From the NCBI GenBank assembly GCA_043736395.1, contig JAYTCQ010000215.1, positions 1-28,223 on the forward strand: a DNA stretch of 28,223 nt. Direction: 5' to 3'. This stretch comes from JAFDVL01 sp043736395 (lineage in GTDB: Bacteria; Acidobacteriota; Blastocatellia; RBC074). Positions 15,761 through 23,043 of this stretch are shown piece by piece. How positions within the stretch are numbered: position 1 is the stretch's first letter; the number at the start of each line of letters is the position of its first letter. Position numbers and translations under genes: made by a program. Below the pieces are notes generated by a model that saw only the letters and a list, made by a program, of their open reading frames with translations, searched no databases and had not been told where the DNA came from.

Positions 15761-16765
15761 TTGAGTAATAATTCATCTAGAAAAATTTCGCTTAGTCTCA
15801 CTTCGCGGCTTCGCCGCCGTGATGTTCGGAAAGGCTCTGCCTTTCCGAAAGCTATGCTTACTCTTCGGGCTACGCCCGCAATGAAAAATAAACCTTCCGA
15901 CGGTGGGAGCGCAGCCCCTTTCCTTCCGCAATTCACGGAAAGGCAAAGCCTTTCCGCACATCACGGCGGCGGAGCCGCGCGTGCTCAAGTAAATTCATCA
16001 CCCAATTCTTTTCAGCGAAGCATTCAATACGCAATATTTACAGTATTCTGCGCTGTCTTGCTCGCTTCTTGCGCAGAGCCAATTCCGCCAACTGAACCCG
16101 CTCCAAAGTTCTTCAAAGTTGACTCCAAGACCGCTGGAGTAATCTCAGGCAAAATAATTTATTCAGGCAAAAAATCTTCGCGCAAAATCGTCAACATGGA
16201 TGCCGATCCGCAATGCGCAAAACTGCATCCCAGTGCTGTCTCTGACGAAAGTATTGCCGTGAATGCAAACGGAATGCTCGCGAATGTTTTCGTCTACATC
16301 AAAAATGGTTTAGAAGATAAAAACTTCGAACCGCCTGTTGACCCCGTCGTTATTGATCAGAATGGCTGTTGGTTTAATCCGCGTGTCCTCGGCATCCAAG
16401 TCGGACAAACCCTGAAAGTTAAAAATTCTGATCCCGTCACGCACAACATTCATCCAATGCCGGAAAAAAATCGTGAATGGAATCAGAGTCAGGCGCCTGA
16501 CACGGAACCATTCACAAGAAAATTCACGCAGCCCGAAGTGATGATTAAAGTAAAATGTAATATTCATGCGTGGATGCACGCGTGGGTCGGCGCCGTCGCA
16601 CATCCATATTTTGCTGTCACCGGAACCGATGGAGCATTTCAATTTAAAAATGTTCCGCCAGGAAATTACACAATAGAAATCTGGCACGAAGAATTAGGTA
16701 GACAGGAACAAAAAGTAACACTTTCGCCTACCAGCGCGACTGAAGTGACTCTTAATTTTAAATAG
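15761..16765 (+). CDS. Cupredoxin-like lipoprotein with in-frame repeat insertion in its leader
   Basis: From the TTG start it has 334 residues. Residues 1-86 precede a lipoprotein signal (SIQYAIFTVFCAVLLASC, Cys104). Most of that extension is encoded by a palindromic element. The mature part has a cupredoxin-like region with GQTLKVKNSDPVTHNIHPM and VKCNIHAWMHAW. His228, Cys266, His269 and Met272 form a likely type-1 copper site. A carboxypeptidase-regulatory-like beta-sandwich follows (GTDGAFQFKNVPPGNYTIEI). Related proteins are found beside di-heme peroxidases and are sometimes labelled methylamine utilisation proteins. It likely passes electrons to or from the upstream peroxidase. A start at ATG 15881 is possible but has no good ribosome binding site. 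Whether the extended leader is still exported is unknown. Confidence 0.82.
   Translation: MSNNSSRKISLSLTSRLRRRDVRKGSAFPKAMLTLRATPAMKNKPSDGGSAAPFLPQFTERQSLSAHHGGGAARAQVNSSPNSFQRSIQYAIFTVFCAVLLASCAEPIPPTEPAPKFFKVDSKTAGVISGKIIYSGKKSSRKIVNMDADPQCAKLHPSAVSDESIAVNANGMLANVFVYIKNGLEDKNFEPPVDPVVIDQNGCWFNPRVLGIQVGQTLKVKNSDPVTHNIHPMPEKNREWNQSQAPDTEPFTRKFTQPEVMIKVKCNIHAWMHAWVGAVAHPYFAVTGTDGAFQFKNVPPGNYTIEIWHEELGRQEQKVTLSPTSATEVTLNFK
15770..15999. mobile_element. Palindromic (MITE/REP-like) element with 8-bp direct repeats
   Basis: The core 15804-15979 is a nested inverted repeat. Outer arms 15805-15825 and 15958-15978 match at 20 of 21 positions. Inside them, two hairpins built from CGGAAAGGC and GCCTTTCCG sit at 15827-15847 and 15936-15956, plus a smaller CGGGC/GCCCG stem. 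AATTCATC occurs at 15770-15777 and 15992-15999, exactly 222 bases (74 codons) apart. There is no transposase gene, so any movement would have to be in trans. Confidence 0.75.
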
Positions 16766-16783
16766 GCAAAATGGAAAATAAAT

Positions 16784-16907
16784 GTAGCGCAAACTTTCCA
16801 GTTTGCGTCTTTCATCCGATACTGTTTCACCAACAATTTAAATTTTTCAATTCGTTTTTTTTGGAAATTATTTGTCGCCAATTGGCAAACTGGAAAGTTT
16901 GCCCTAC
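16784..16907. repeat. 23-bp inverted repeat before the propeller gene
   Basis: Arms 16784-16806 (GTAGCGCAAACTTTCCAGTT...) and 16885-16907 are reverse complements with one mismatch, 78 bases apart. Each arm also contains its own small palindrome (GCAAACT...AGTTTGC). The right arm ends at the base before the ribosome binding site of the next gene, so folding could affect its translation. Confidence 0.85.
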
Positions 16908-16913
16908 AAGGAG
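16908..16913 (+). promoter_or_regulatory. Ribosome binding site of the propeller lipoprotein gene
   Basis: AAGGAG lies 9 bases before ATG 16923, which begins a clean lipoprotein signal. It rules out the longer frame from 16872, which would be read through the repeat arm. Confidence 0.8.
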
Positions 16914-16922
16914 AATCCATTT

Positions 16923-18005
16923 ATGAAGCCCCAACTCTTACTCGTTTCTATCATTGCAATTTTTGCCGTCAGTTGTTCGCAACCGCCTGCCAATACTGCT
17001 CCAAATGCAACTGCCAGCAAAGCTCCCGCGCCAATTCCTGAATGGAAATCCGGCTATCGCGTTTTCGTCACGAATGAAACCTCCGGTGATTTGAGCATCA
17101 TTGACGGCACTTCACATGAAGTCATCGCGACGATCCCACTTGGCAAACGTCCACGCGGAATTCATGCGAGTCCCGATGGAAAAACAATTTATGTCGCGCT
17201 CAGCGGATCGCCCATCGCAGGCCCTGGCGTAGACGAAAGCAAACTTCCTCCCGCCGATAAAAGCGCGGACGGCATCGGCGTCTTCGATGTCGCGCAAAAT
17301 AAAATTGTCAAAATGTTACCTGGTGGTTCTGACCCGGAAAATTTTGCGATTAGCAAAGATGGAAAAATGATGTTCATCGCCAACGAAGACGCTGGTGGAA
17401 TCAGTTTTCTTGAATTATCCGAAGGAAAACTAGGAAAAACAATCAAGACAGGAGAAGAACCCGAAGGCGTGACGCTTTCTCCTGATGGCAAAAAAGTGTA
17501 TTCAACGGCGGAAAATGACGGAACCGTTTCTGTGATTGATGTCGCTTCACAAAAGCTGGTGAAAAATATCAAAGTTGGACGCCGTCCGCGCAATGTCGAA
17601 TTTTTACCGGACGGCAAACTCGCCTACGTCAACGCTGAAAATGACGGCACGATTGTGTTACTGGATACGGTGAAGAACGAAAAAATTAAAGACATCCAAC
17701 TCGGTACTGCCGGCGAAATTAAGCCAATGGGATTAGCTCTTTCGCCCGACGCCAAACATCTTTACGTCAGTACCGGACGCGGTAAAAAAGTCTTCGTCAT
17801 AGACACCGCCACCAATCAACCCACCGCCAATTTTGAAGTCGGTCAACGCCCGTGGGGCATCGCCGTTTCTCCCGATGGCAAAACTCTTTTCACTGCAAAC
17901 GGCCCTTCGAATGATGTTTCTGTCGTGGATGTCGCTACGCAGGCTGTGACGAAGAAATTGAAATTAACGGGGAGTCCGTGGGGAGTTTTGATTTTGAATA
18001 AATAG
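16923..18005 (+). CDS. YVTN-type beta-propeller lipoprotein
   Basis: A 360-residue protein. The leader MKPQLLLVSIIAIFAVSC is a lipobox signal (Cys18). The rest is a seven-bladed-type propeller made of about 40-residue repeats with the pattern V-I-D-x-x-(T/S)-x-x-V followed by P-x-G-I-x-x-S-P-D-G-K-x-(I/V)-Y-x-(A/S), for example RPRGIHASPDGKTIYVA and QRPWGIAVSPDGKTLFTA. Such proteins are exported, and some sit beside c-type cytochromes or PQQ dehydrogenases with unknown function. It is the third consecutive predicted lipoprotein on the plus strand, which argues for a common envelope redox or surface complex. The fold is secure; the role is inference. Confidence 0.88.
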   Translation: MKPQLLLVSIIAIFAVSCSQPPANTAPNATASKAPAPIPEWKSGYRVFVTNETSGDLSIIDGTSHEVIATIPLGKRPRGIHASPDGKTIYVALSGSPIAGPGVDESKLPPADKSADGIGVFDVAQNKIVKMLPGGSDPENFAISKDGKMMFIANEDAGGISFLELSEGKLGKTIKTGEEPEGVTLSPDGKKVYSTAENDGTVSVIDVASQKLVKNIKVGRRPRNVEFLPDGKLAYVNAENDGTIVLLDTVKNEKIKDIQLGTAGEIKPMGLALSPDAKHLYVSTGRGKKVFVIDTATNQPTANFEVGQRPWGIAVSPDGKTLFTANGPSNDVSVVDVATQAVTKKLKLTGSPWGVLILNK

Positions 18006-18018
18006 GATTTTTTCAGGA

Positions 18019-18184
18019 AATAGACTACGGATTGAGCGGATCATGCGGGGCTGCGCGGGACTGAGTTTTATAAACCACGGAGCGCATGGAATTTTTTGAG
18101 AGCAGCGGGAAATATCAGTTGTGCAGACAGTCTGTTGTCAATGGTCGCGCCTTTCTCCGTGTCCTCCGTGTTCCGTGGTCTATT
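18019..18184. repeat. Inverted repeat remnant between convergent genes
   Basis: AATAGACTACGGA (18019-18031) pairs with TCCGTGGTCTATT (18172-18184) with one mismatch. Inside it, a second AACCACGGAG copy and a tandem CTCCGTG-like run are seen. It lies in the 190-base gap between the convergent propeller gene and tadC. No clear U-tract terminator for either gene was found here. Confidence 0.55.
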
Positions 18185-18195
18185 CTCTTGCGTCT

Positions 18196-19116
18196 CTATT
18201 TATTTATAAAATTCCTCATCAGATGAATCGCCGCTGGCCCCAGAATAATAATGAATAGTGTCGGAAACAAAAACAGCGCGAGTGGCATTAATAATTTTAC
18301 CGCAGCTTTCTGCGCCGCTTGTTCGGCGCGTTGCCGTCGTTTAGTACGCAACGAATCGGAATACACTCGCACCGCGCGAGCAATCGAAGTTCCAAACCGA
18401 TCCGCCTGAATCAGGATCGCGCAAAAGCTCCGCAGATCGTCTACACCTGTTCTTTCGGCTAAATTTCGAAAGGCGACTTCGCGTTCCCGACCCACTTGAA
18501 TTTCAAGATTTACGAGTTCAAATTCGCGGCTTATGTCGGGATGAACTTTTTTTATTTCATGTCCGACACGAACCAGCGCGGCATTTAATCCCAGGCCCGA
18601 TTCAATCGAAACGACCATTAAATCTAAAGCATCGGCTAAACCCCAGCGCAGTCGTTGTTGACGTCCGGCGACTAAATTATCCAGCGTTTGTCGCGGGATC
18701 ACGTACCCTAAAAAAGTAGCGGCCATCAGCCATTTGTAGGAATCACTGATGGCATATCCGAATGCCAGCCAGATCAGAAAAGTGAACAAAGGTAAGCTCA
18801 CCAAAAAGGCCACCTGAATGGCGCGGTAGATGGTTGTCGCTTGCGGCGAGAGAAAACCCGCATACATCAGTTTTTTCTGTAATTTCTTGGCTTTTTCTGC
18901 CGAAATTGGCACCAGCTTTTGTAACGGGTCGGCCATTTGCTCAGCAATTTTGCTCAGCTCTTTTTCGGCTTTCAGCTTGGGCTGTATGACGTCAGGTTGC
19001 GCCAATTCTTCCAGACGTTGTGCGGCCATATCGGGTTGACGATATAGCACCCAGTATCCGCCGACGATGAAGATCACGACAAAAGTAAAAATGGAAAATG
19101 GAATCATGAAATCCAT
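18196..19116 (-). CDS. tadC: Tad pilus inner-membrane platform protein TadC (GspF family)
   Basis: A 306-residue membrane protein of the type II secretion F family. There is an N-terminal membrane segment (about 4-24), two more around residues 92-140, and a C-terminal one (LLMPLALFLFPTLFIIILGP). The central cytoplasmic helical domain contains LGLNAALVRVGHEI and ADRFGTSIARAVRVYSDSLR, typical of TadC. With TadB it forms the platform that couples the CpaF motor to pilus assembly. It starts 15 bases after the tadB stop and is the last gene of the locus in the window. Confidence 0.9.
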   Translation of the reverse strand: MDFMIPFSIFTFVVIFIVGGYWVLYRQPDMAAQRLEELAQPDVIQPKLKAEKELSKIAEQMADPLQKLVPISAEKAKKLQKKLMYAGFLSPQATTIYRAIQVAFLVSLPLFTFLIWLAFGYAISDSYKWLMAATFLGYVIPRQTLDNLVAGRQQRLRWGLADALDLMVVSIESGLGLNAALVRVGHEIKKVHPDISREFELVNLEIQVGREREVAFRNLAERTGVDDLRSFCAILIQADRFGTSIARAVRVYSDSLRTKRRQRAEQAAQKAAVKLLMPLALFLFPTLFIIILGPAAIHLMRNFINK

Positions 19117-19131
19117 AGCGTGCTCCTGCGG

Positions 19132-20094
19132 TTAGACTCTTATGTTGAGAATTTTTCGGACGACCAGCATTCCAGTGATTTGTAAGCCCAGCGCCAATGC
19201 GACCAGTTTTTGCCCCGTCGCGTCGCTCCACATGACGCTCATATATTCAGGATTTAAACCAGTAGCCATACCTGCCACCAAAATCGGAATTCCGCACAGT
19301 ACCCAGGCCGAAAGCCGCGACGAAGTGGTCAGTGTTTTGAGGTCTTCGAAAATGCGAAATCGGTCGCGAACAGTGGTTGCAACTTTTTCTAAAATTTCTG
19401 ACAGATTGCCGCCGGTTTCGCGTTGAATGAGGACAGCCGTCACACAGATTTGCAAATCCAATAACGGGATTCGCTGCGTTAGATTTTCCAGGGCGAGCAC
19501 AAGCGAAAGACCGAGATTTTGCTCGTCATATGTTCGTCGGAATTCCATCGCAATCGGATCAGGCATCTCTGAAGCAATAATCTGCAACGCTTCAGAAAAA
19601 GAATTTCCAGCAGCCAACGCGCGGCTCATTAATTCAAGAGCTTCCGGTAACTCAACTAGAAATTTTTGCAGCCGCTGCTGCCGCTTATAGGCTACATGAA
19701 CAAAGGGGAGCGCTGCCGCAATGAAGCCAGCACAGGCGTTAATCAAAGTCGAATAACTGATCATTGATGACGCTAACCATCCCATCAATCCGGCGAAGGC
19801 AGAGAACATAAACAAGCGCATCACCGTAATGTGCAGGTCAGCCTGATCAATCATCAGCTTCAGTTTCAGCGGCATTTTCAACCGCTTCAACCATTCATTT
19901 AAAACAGGAATTTCGCTCAGCAATTCTTCGCGTGCCAAACGGATTTGGACTTCGTTGTAATCTCTGGCAGTTGATAAAACTTCAGCGAGGCGGCGATCCA
20001 TTTGAACGCGTTGCGCCGCAGATTTTCTGGTCACCACCAAATACGCGGCGTACGTTGCAAACAGAAAAAATAAGAAAACAAAAAAAGGAATCAT
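19132..20094 (-). CDS. tadB: Tad pilus inner-membrane platform protein TadB (GspF family)
   Basis: A 320-residue GspF-family protein. An N-terminal membrane helix (about 1-20) is followed by a cytoplasmic stretch, paired helices around residues 90-135, the GspF core (ELPEALELMSRALAAGNSFSEALQ and QRETGGNLSEILEKVATTVRDRF) and two C-terminal helices. The order cpaF-tadB-tadC is the standard one for Tad loci. It starts 17 bases after the cpaF stop. It partners with TadC as the pilus platform. Confidence 0.9.
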   Translation of the reverse strand: MIPFFVFLFFLFATYAAYLVVTRKSAAQRVQMDRRLAEVLSTARDYNEVQIRLAREELLSEIPVLNEWLKRLKMPLKLKLMIDQADLHITVMRLFMFSAFAGLMGWLASSMISYSTLINACAGFIAAALPFVHVAYKRQQRLQKFLVELPEALELMSRALAAGNSFSEALQIIASEMPDPIAMEFRRTYDEQNLGLSLVLALENLTQRIPLLDLQICVTAVLIQRETGGNLSEILEKVATTVRDRFRIFEDLKTLTTSSRLSAWVLCGIPILVAGMATGLNPEYMSVMWSDATGQKLVALALGLQITGMLVVRKILNIRV

Positions 20095-20111
20095 AATGAG
20101 GATTTCCCTGA

Positions 20112-21443
20112 TTAGTAAAAGAAAGATGACGGTAAATGTAAGCCGCTGGTTTTCAATTTTTCGGCAAAATGTGGGCGGATGCCAGTTGGGATAAATCGTC
20201 CAATGACATTATTATTTTCATCTATGCCTTGACGTTCGAATTTGAAAATTTCCTGCATCGTAATAGTCTCGCCTTCCATTCCGGTAATTTCTGAAATCGA
20301 AGTCAACCGACGAGTCCCATCACTCAAACGCGCCACCTGAATAACTAAGCTCAACGCCGAAGAAATTTGCCAACGCATCGCACGATCTGAAATTCGTAGG
20401 CCCGCCATCTGAATCATCGTTTCCAAACGAGCCAAAGCATCGCGCGGCGTATTGGCGTGAATGGTAGTCAAACTGCCATCGTGACCCGTGTTCATTGCTT
20501 GCAACATGTCAATGGCTTCTTCGCCGCGCACCTCGCCAATCACGATGCGGTCAGGTCGCATACGTAAAGCGTTTTTGACTAAATCCCGTTGCGCGACTTC
20601 TCCTCGTCCTTCGATGTTGCGCGGACGTGTTTCCAATCGAACCACGTGAATTTGTTGCAACAATAATTCCGCTGAATCTTCAATGGTGATGATGCGTTCG
20701 TCTTCAGGAATGAATGCCGAAAGCGCATTTAGCAAAGTCGTCTTCCCCGCTCCTGTTCCGCCGGAAATCAAAATATTAAGTCGGGCTTTGACGCACATTT
20801 GCAGCATCTCAGCGATGGGCTGTGTTAATGCACCTTTTTCAATGAGGTTATGCATGCGCAAAGGATCTGCGCCGAAGCGACGAATAGACAAAATCGGACT
20901 GTCCAGCGCGAGGGGTGGAATTATTGCATTCACACGGGAACCATCCGCTAGTCGGGCATCCACCATTGGTGAAGATTCATCAATGCGACGACCCACCGAG
21001 GAAACAATTCGTTCAATCACACGCATCAGGTGCGCTTTATCTTTGAAGGCAATATTGGCGCGTTCTAGTTTGCCGCGACGTTCAATGAAAACCAGATTGG
21101 GAGCATTTACGAGGATGTCCGAAATCGTAGAATCGGACAACAGCATTTCCAGAGGCCCAAGACCGAAAAGTTCGTGTCGAACTTCTTCTACCAGTTGATC
21201 GCATTCCGTCGTCGAAAGCGGGATCGCTTCTTTCGTTAAAATTTCACGCGCGAGCTGTTCAACTTCCGCCAGAGTTTGTTCGGGAGTCAGCAAATTTAAT
21301 TTGGAGAGGTCAAGCCGACTAATGATGGTGCGATGCAGTCGCGCCTTAGCCTCCTGCAAATCCGGGGGTGTCGCTGTCGCTTCCCCAGTACGCAGGTACG
21401 ATCCGTTTCCTGTATCTCCAGTTAATTTTTCGCGTAAAGACAT
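20112..21443 (-). CDS. cpaF: Tad pilus assembly/secretion ATPase CpaF (TadA)
   Basis: A 443-residue cytoplasmic motor ATPase. A helical N-terminal domain (about 30-120) precedes the secretion ATPase core with Walker A GGTGAGKTT (228-236), ITIEDSAEL, and a Walker B region DRIVIGEVRG (298-307). GHDGSLTTIHAN (320-331) is the His-box typical of the CpaF/VirB11 group. All catalytic elements look intact. It powers pilus extension and probably retraction. It begins after a 333-base gap holding a palindromic repeat, so its expression may be partly uncoupled from cpaE. Confidence 0.95.
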   Translation of the reverse strand: MSLREKLTGDTGNGSYLRTGEATATPPDLQEAKARLHRTIISRLDLSKLNLLTPEQTLAEVEQLAREILTKEAIPLSTTECDQLVEEVRHELFGLGPLEMLLSDSTISDILVNAPNLVFIERRGKLERANIAFKDKAHLMRVIERIVSSVGRRIDESSPMVDARLADGSRVNAIIPPLALDSPILSIRRFGADPLRMHNLIEKGALTQPIAEMLQMCVKARLNILISGGTGAGKTTLLNALSAFIPEDERIITIEDSAELLLQQIHVVRLETRPRNIEGRGEVAQRDLVKNALRMRPDRIVIGEVRGEEAIDMLQAMNTGHDGSLTTIHANTPRDALARLETMIQMAGLRISDRAMRWQISSALSLVIQVARLSDGTRRLTSISEITGMEGETITMQEIFKFERQGIDENNNVIGRFIPTGIRPHFAEKLKTSGLHLPSSFFY

Positions 21444-21776
21444 ATTTATTTGAGGATTTAATTAGTGATTGTTATGACAGCAGTTTCAATTTGAGCGTTC
21501 AGCGTGAATTGAATAAATTACAACTCGCTTTAGTGATAGAAAAAAAGAGTTTTAACTTCCGAACAAAGTCCCAACGAGATGGAATAGCCCAGGGTGAAGC
21601 GAAGCGAAACCCTGGGTAAGCTCGGAACGGATCAACAGCCCTGAAGGGGCAACCTAAAAACCTGTGACTATCTCGCCCTTTCAGGGCTTTCCTATCTTCC
21701 CGAATCCTACCCAGGGTTACGCCAAGCTCCACCCTGGGCTATTCCATCTCGTTGGGACTTTACTCGTAGGTTTGTT
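21444..21776. other. Intergenic gap between cpaE and cpaF
   Basis: 333 bases in an otherwise tightly packed locus. It holds the 197-bp palindromic repeat at 21565-21761 and, next to cpaF, an AT-rich stretch (21444-21564) that may act as leader or internal promoter. No convincing gene is present. Confidence 0.7.
21565..21761. repeat. 197-bp nested palindromic repeat in the tad operon
   Basis: Outer arms 21565-21596 and 21730-21761 are 32-bp perfect reverse complements, beginning AAAGTCCCAACGAGATGG. Further in, AACCCTGGGTA (21608-21618) pairs with TACCCAGGGTT (21708-21718). Two small hairpins, GCCCTGAAGGGGC (21638-21650) and GCCCTTTCAGGGC (21675-21687), sit in the middle. No gene is encoded. 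The layout resembles non-autonomous palindromic repeats that are scattered through some bacterial genomes. Confidence 0.9.
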
Positions 21777-23000
21777 TCAGGCTTTGTCGGGTAAGGCACT
21801 GGCGTCAATGACTGACACCGGTGCTTGTCGGCGAAAAAATGTAGCCAGCTTTCCCCGGCGCTCCGGTCCCTCATTTCCTGAAAAAGTAATCCCGCAAATT
21901 CCCGCCAGCTCACGCATATCGGCGGTCAGCGGAGAGCCTGGCGTGAGCCTCACAATAGGCTGTCCTTGATTGATGGAATCAATGACATGAGGATAATCGT
22001 TGGCGACATAACAGGAAATTTTTTCGCCTAAAAATTGTTCGACTTTATCAACTTGAATCCCAACTTTTTTTGCGAAACGATTAGCGACGAGTTTAATTTT
22101 TTGTCGGGAATAACCAAGCTGCTTAAAAATCGTCAGCGCCCGTTGCGTGCCGCGTGCTGCTAACAGATCGAGAGTAAAGACCAGCAAAATTTCATCCGCC
22201 TGATCCAGTGCCGCGATCACAGGAGCATCCAGATTATGCGCCAGATCGAGAATGATGTAGGCATATCGCTCGCGTAAAAGCTCAATCATTTCCTGCACAT
22301 GTTCCGCGCGAAAATCGTGCGCGGCGGCAACTTCCGGTGGCGCAGCCAATAACGCCAGATGCTTGGTCAGCGGAGTGACGAAACTGGCCAGCAAACTATC
22401 ATCCATTCGTGACCTATTCGCGACCAGATCATTGATCGAATATTTAGGTTTGACGCCCCAAAAAATATCCTGATCTCCCGCCCGCAAATTAAGATCAACT
22501 AACACTGTCGGAGCCTCTACCGTCGCCGCCAGATTCGCGGCGATAAACGAAGCACCACAACCGCCTTTGCCTCCATATACGGCAATTACACGCCCGACTT
22601 TTTTGGGCGTTTTCTCTTTTCCAGCGCTAAATAATTCGACGCGCTCCAACACCGTACTAAGTTCATCAGCAATAATCGGGAGGCGTAAAAATTCACATGC
22701 GCCTGCGCGTAAACTTTCCAGAATCATTTCTGAAGAAGGCTGCTGCGCGGCGCAAATAATCAATGTGCCAGGACTGGCAGAATGAATGCGACGGCTTAAA
22801 TTCCAGGCTGCGCGTGGATCGTCGCCCAGAGTAAGAATTATGGCTGACGGTTGCCAACGAATCGTTTCAGCATAAATTTTTTCAGCATTTTCACTAACAG
22901 CCAGGAGCTGCAAACGCGTATCCGCTGTCAGAACCTTTTGCAGCTCCTGACCGGATTCACCACCTGTAGTTAATAAAATTAAGGTCAAACGACTATTCAT
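21777..23000 (-). CDS. cpaE: Tad pilus localisation ATPase-like protein CpaE/TadZ
   Basis: A 407-residue protein. An N-terminal receiver-like domain (about 5-125, without an obvious phospho-acceptor Asp pocket) is followed by a MinD/ParA-type domain. The deviant P-loop reads YGGKGGCGASFIAANLA (142-158), with Ala150 where other ParA proteins have Lys, as is usual for CpaE. ILDLAHNLDAPVIAALDQADEI carries the Walker B-like segment. CpaE/TadZ places the secretion machine in the cell. It follows the tadE-like genes with a 43-base gap. The C-terminal tail (EGPERRGKLATFFRRQ) is variable. Confidence 0.9.
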   Translation of the reverse strand: MNSRLTLILLTTGGESGQELQKVLTADTRLQLLAVSENAEKIYAETIRWQPSAIILTLGDDPRAAWNLSRRIHSASPGTLIICAAQQPSSEMILESLRAGACEFLRLPIIADELSTVLERVELFSAGKEKTPKKVGRVIAVYGGKGGCGASFIAANLAATVEAPTVLVDLNLRAGDQDIFWGVKPKYSINDLVANRSRMDDSLLASFVTPLTKHLALLAAPPEVAAAHDFRAEHVQEMIELLRERYAYIILDLAHNLDAPVIAALDQADEILLVFTLDLLAARGTQRALTIFKQLGYSRQKIKLVANRFAKKVGIQVDKVEQFLGEKISCYVANDYPHVIDSINQGQPIVRLTPGSPLTADMRELAGICGITFSGNEGPERRGKLATFFRRQAPVSVIDASALPDKA

Positions 23001-23043
23001 AAACTATTTCTCTTCGCACGCATTAAAAACCTTCTCTAATCCA

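Noticed and set aside
16872..16922. N-terminal extension of the YVTN propeller protein
   Set aside because: It is read through a repeat arm and the ribosome binding site; ATG 16923 has AAGGAG and a clean lipoprotein leader.
20683..21198. A 171-codon plus-strand open frame
   Set aside because: It lies wholly inside cpaF on the opposite strand, has no recognisable domain, and mirrors a strongly conserved ATPase.
21568..21758. An insertion sequence in the cpaE-cpaF gap
   Set aside because: It has inverted ends but only about 197 bp and no transposase frame, so it is called a palindromic repeat.
22549..22575. CpaE P-loop lacking the usual Lys (KGGCGAS)
   Set aside because: An Ala at this place is normal for CpaE/TadZ proteins (KGGxGAS), so it is not a sign of inactivation.
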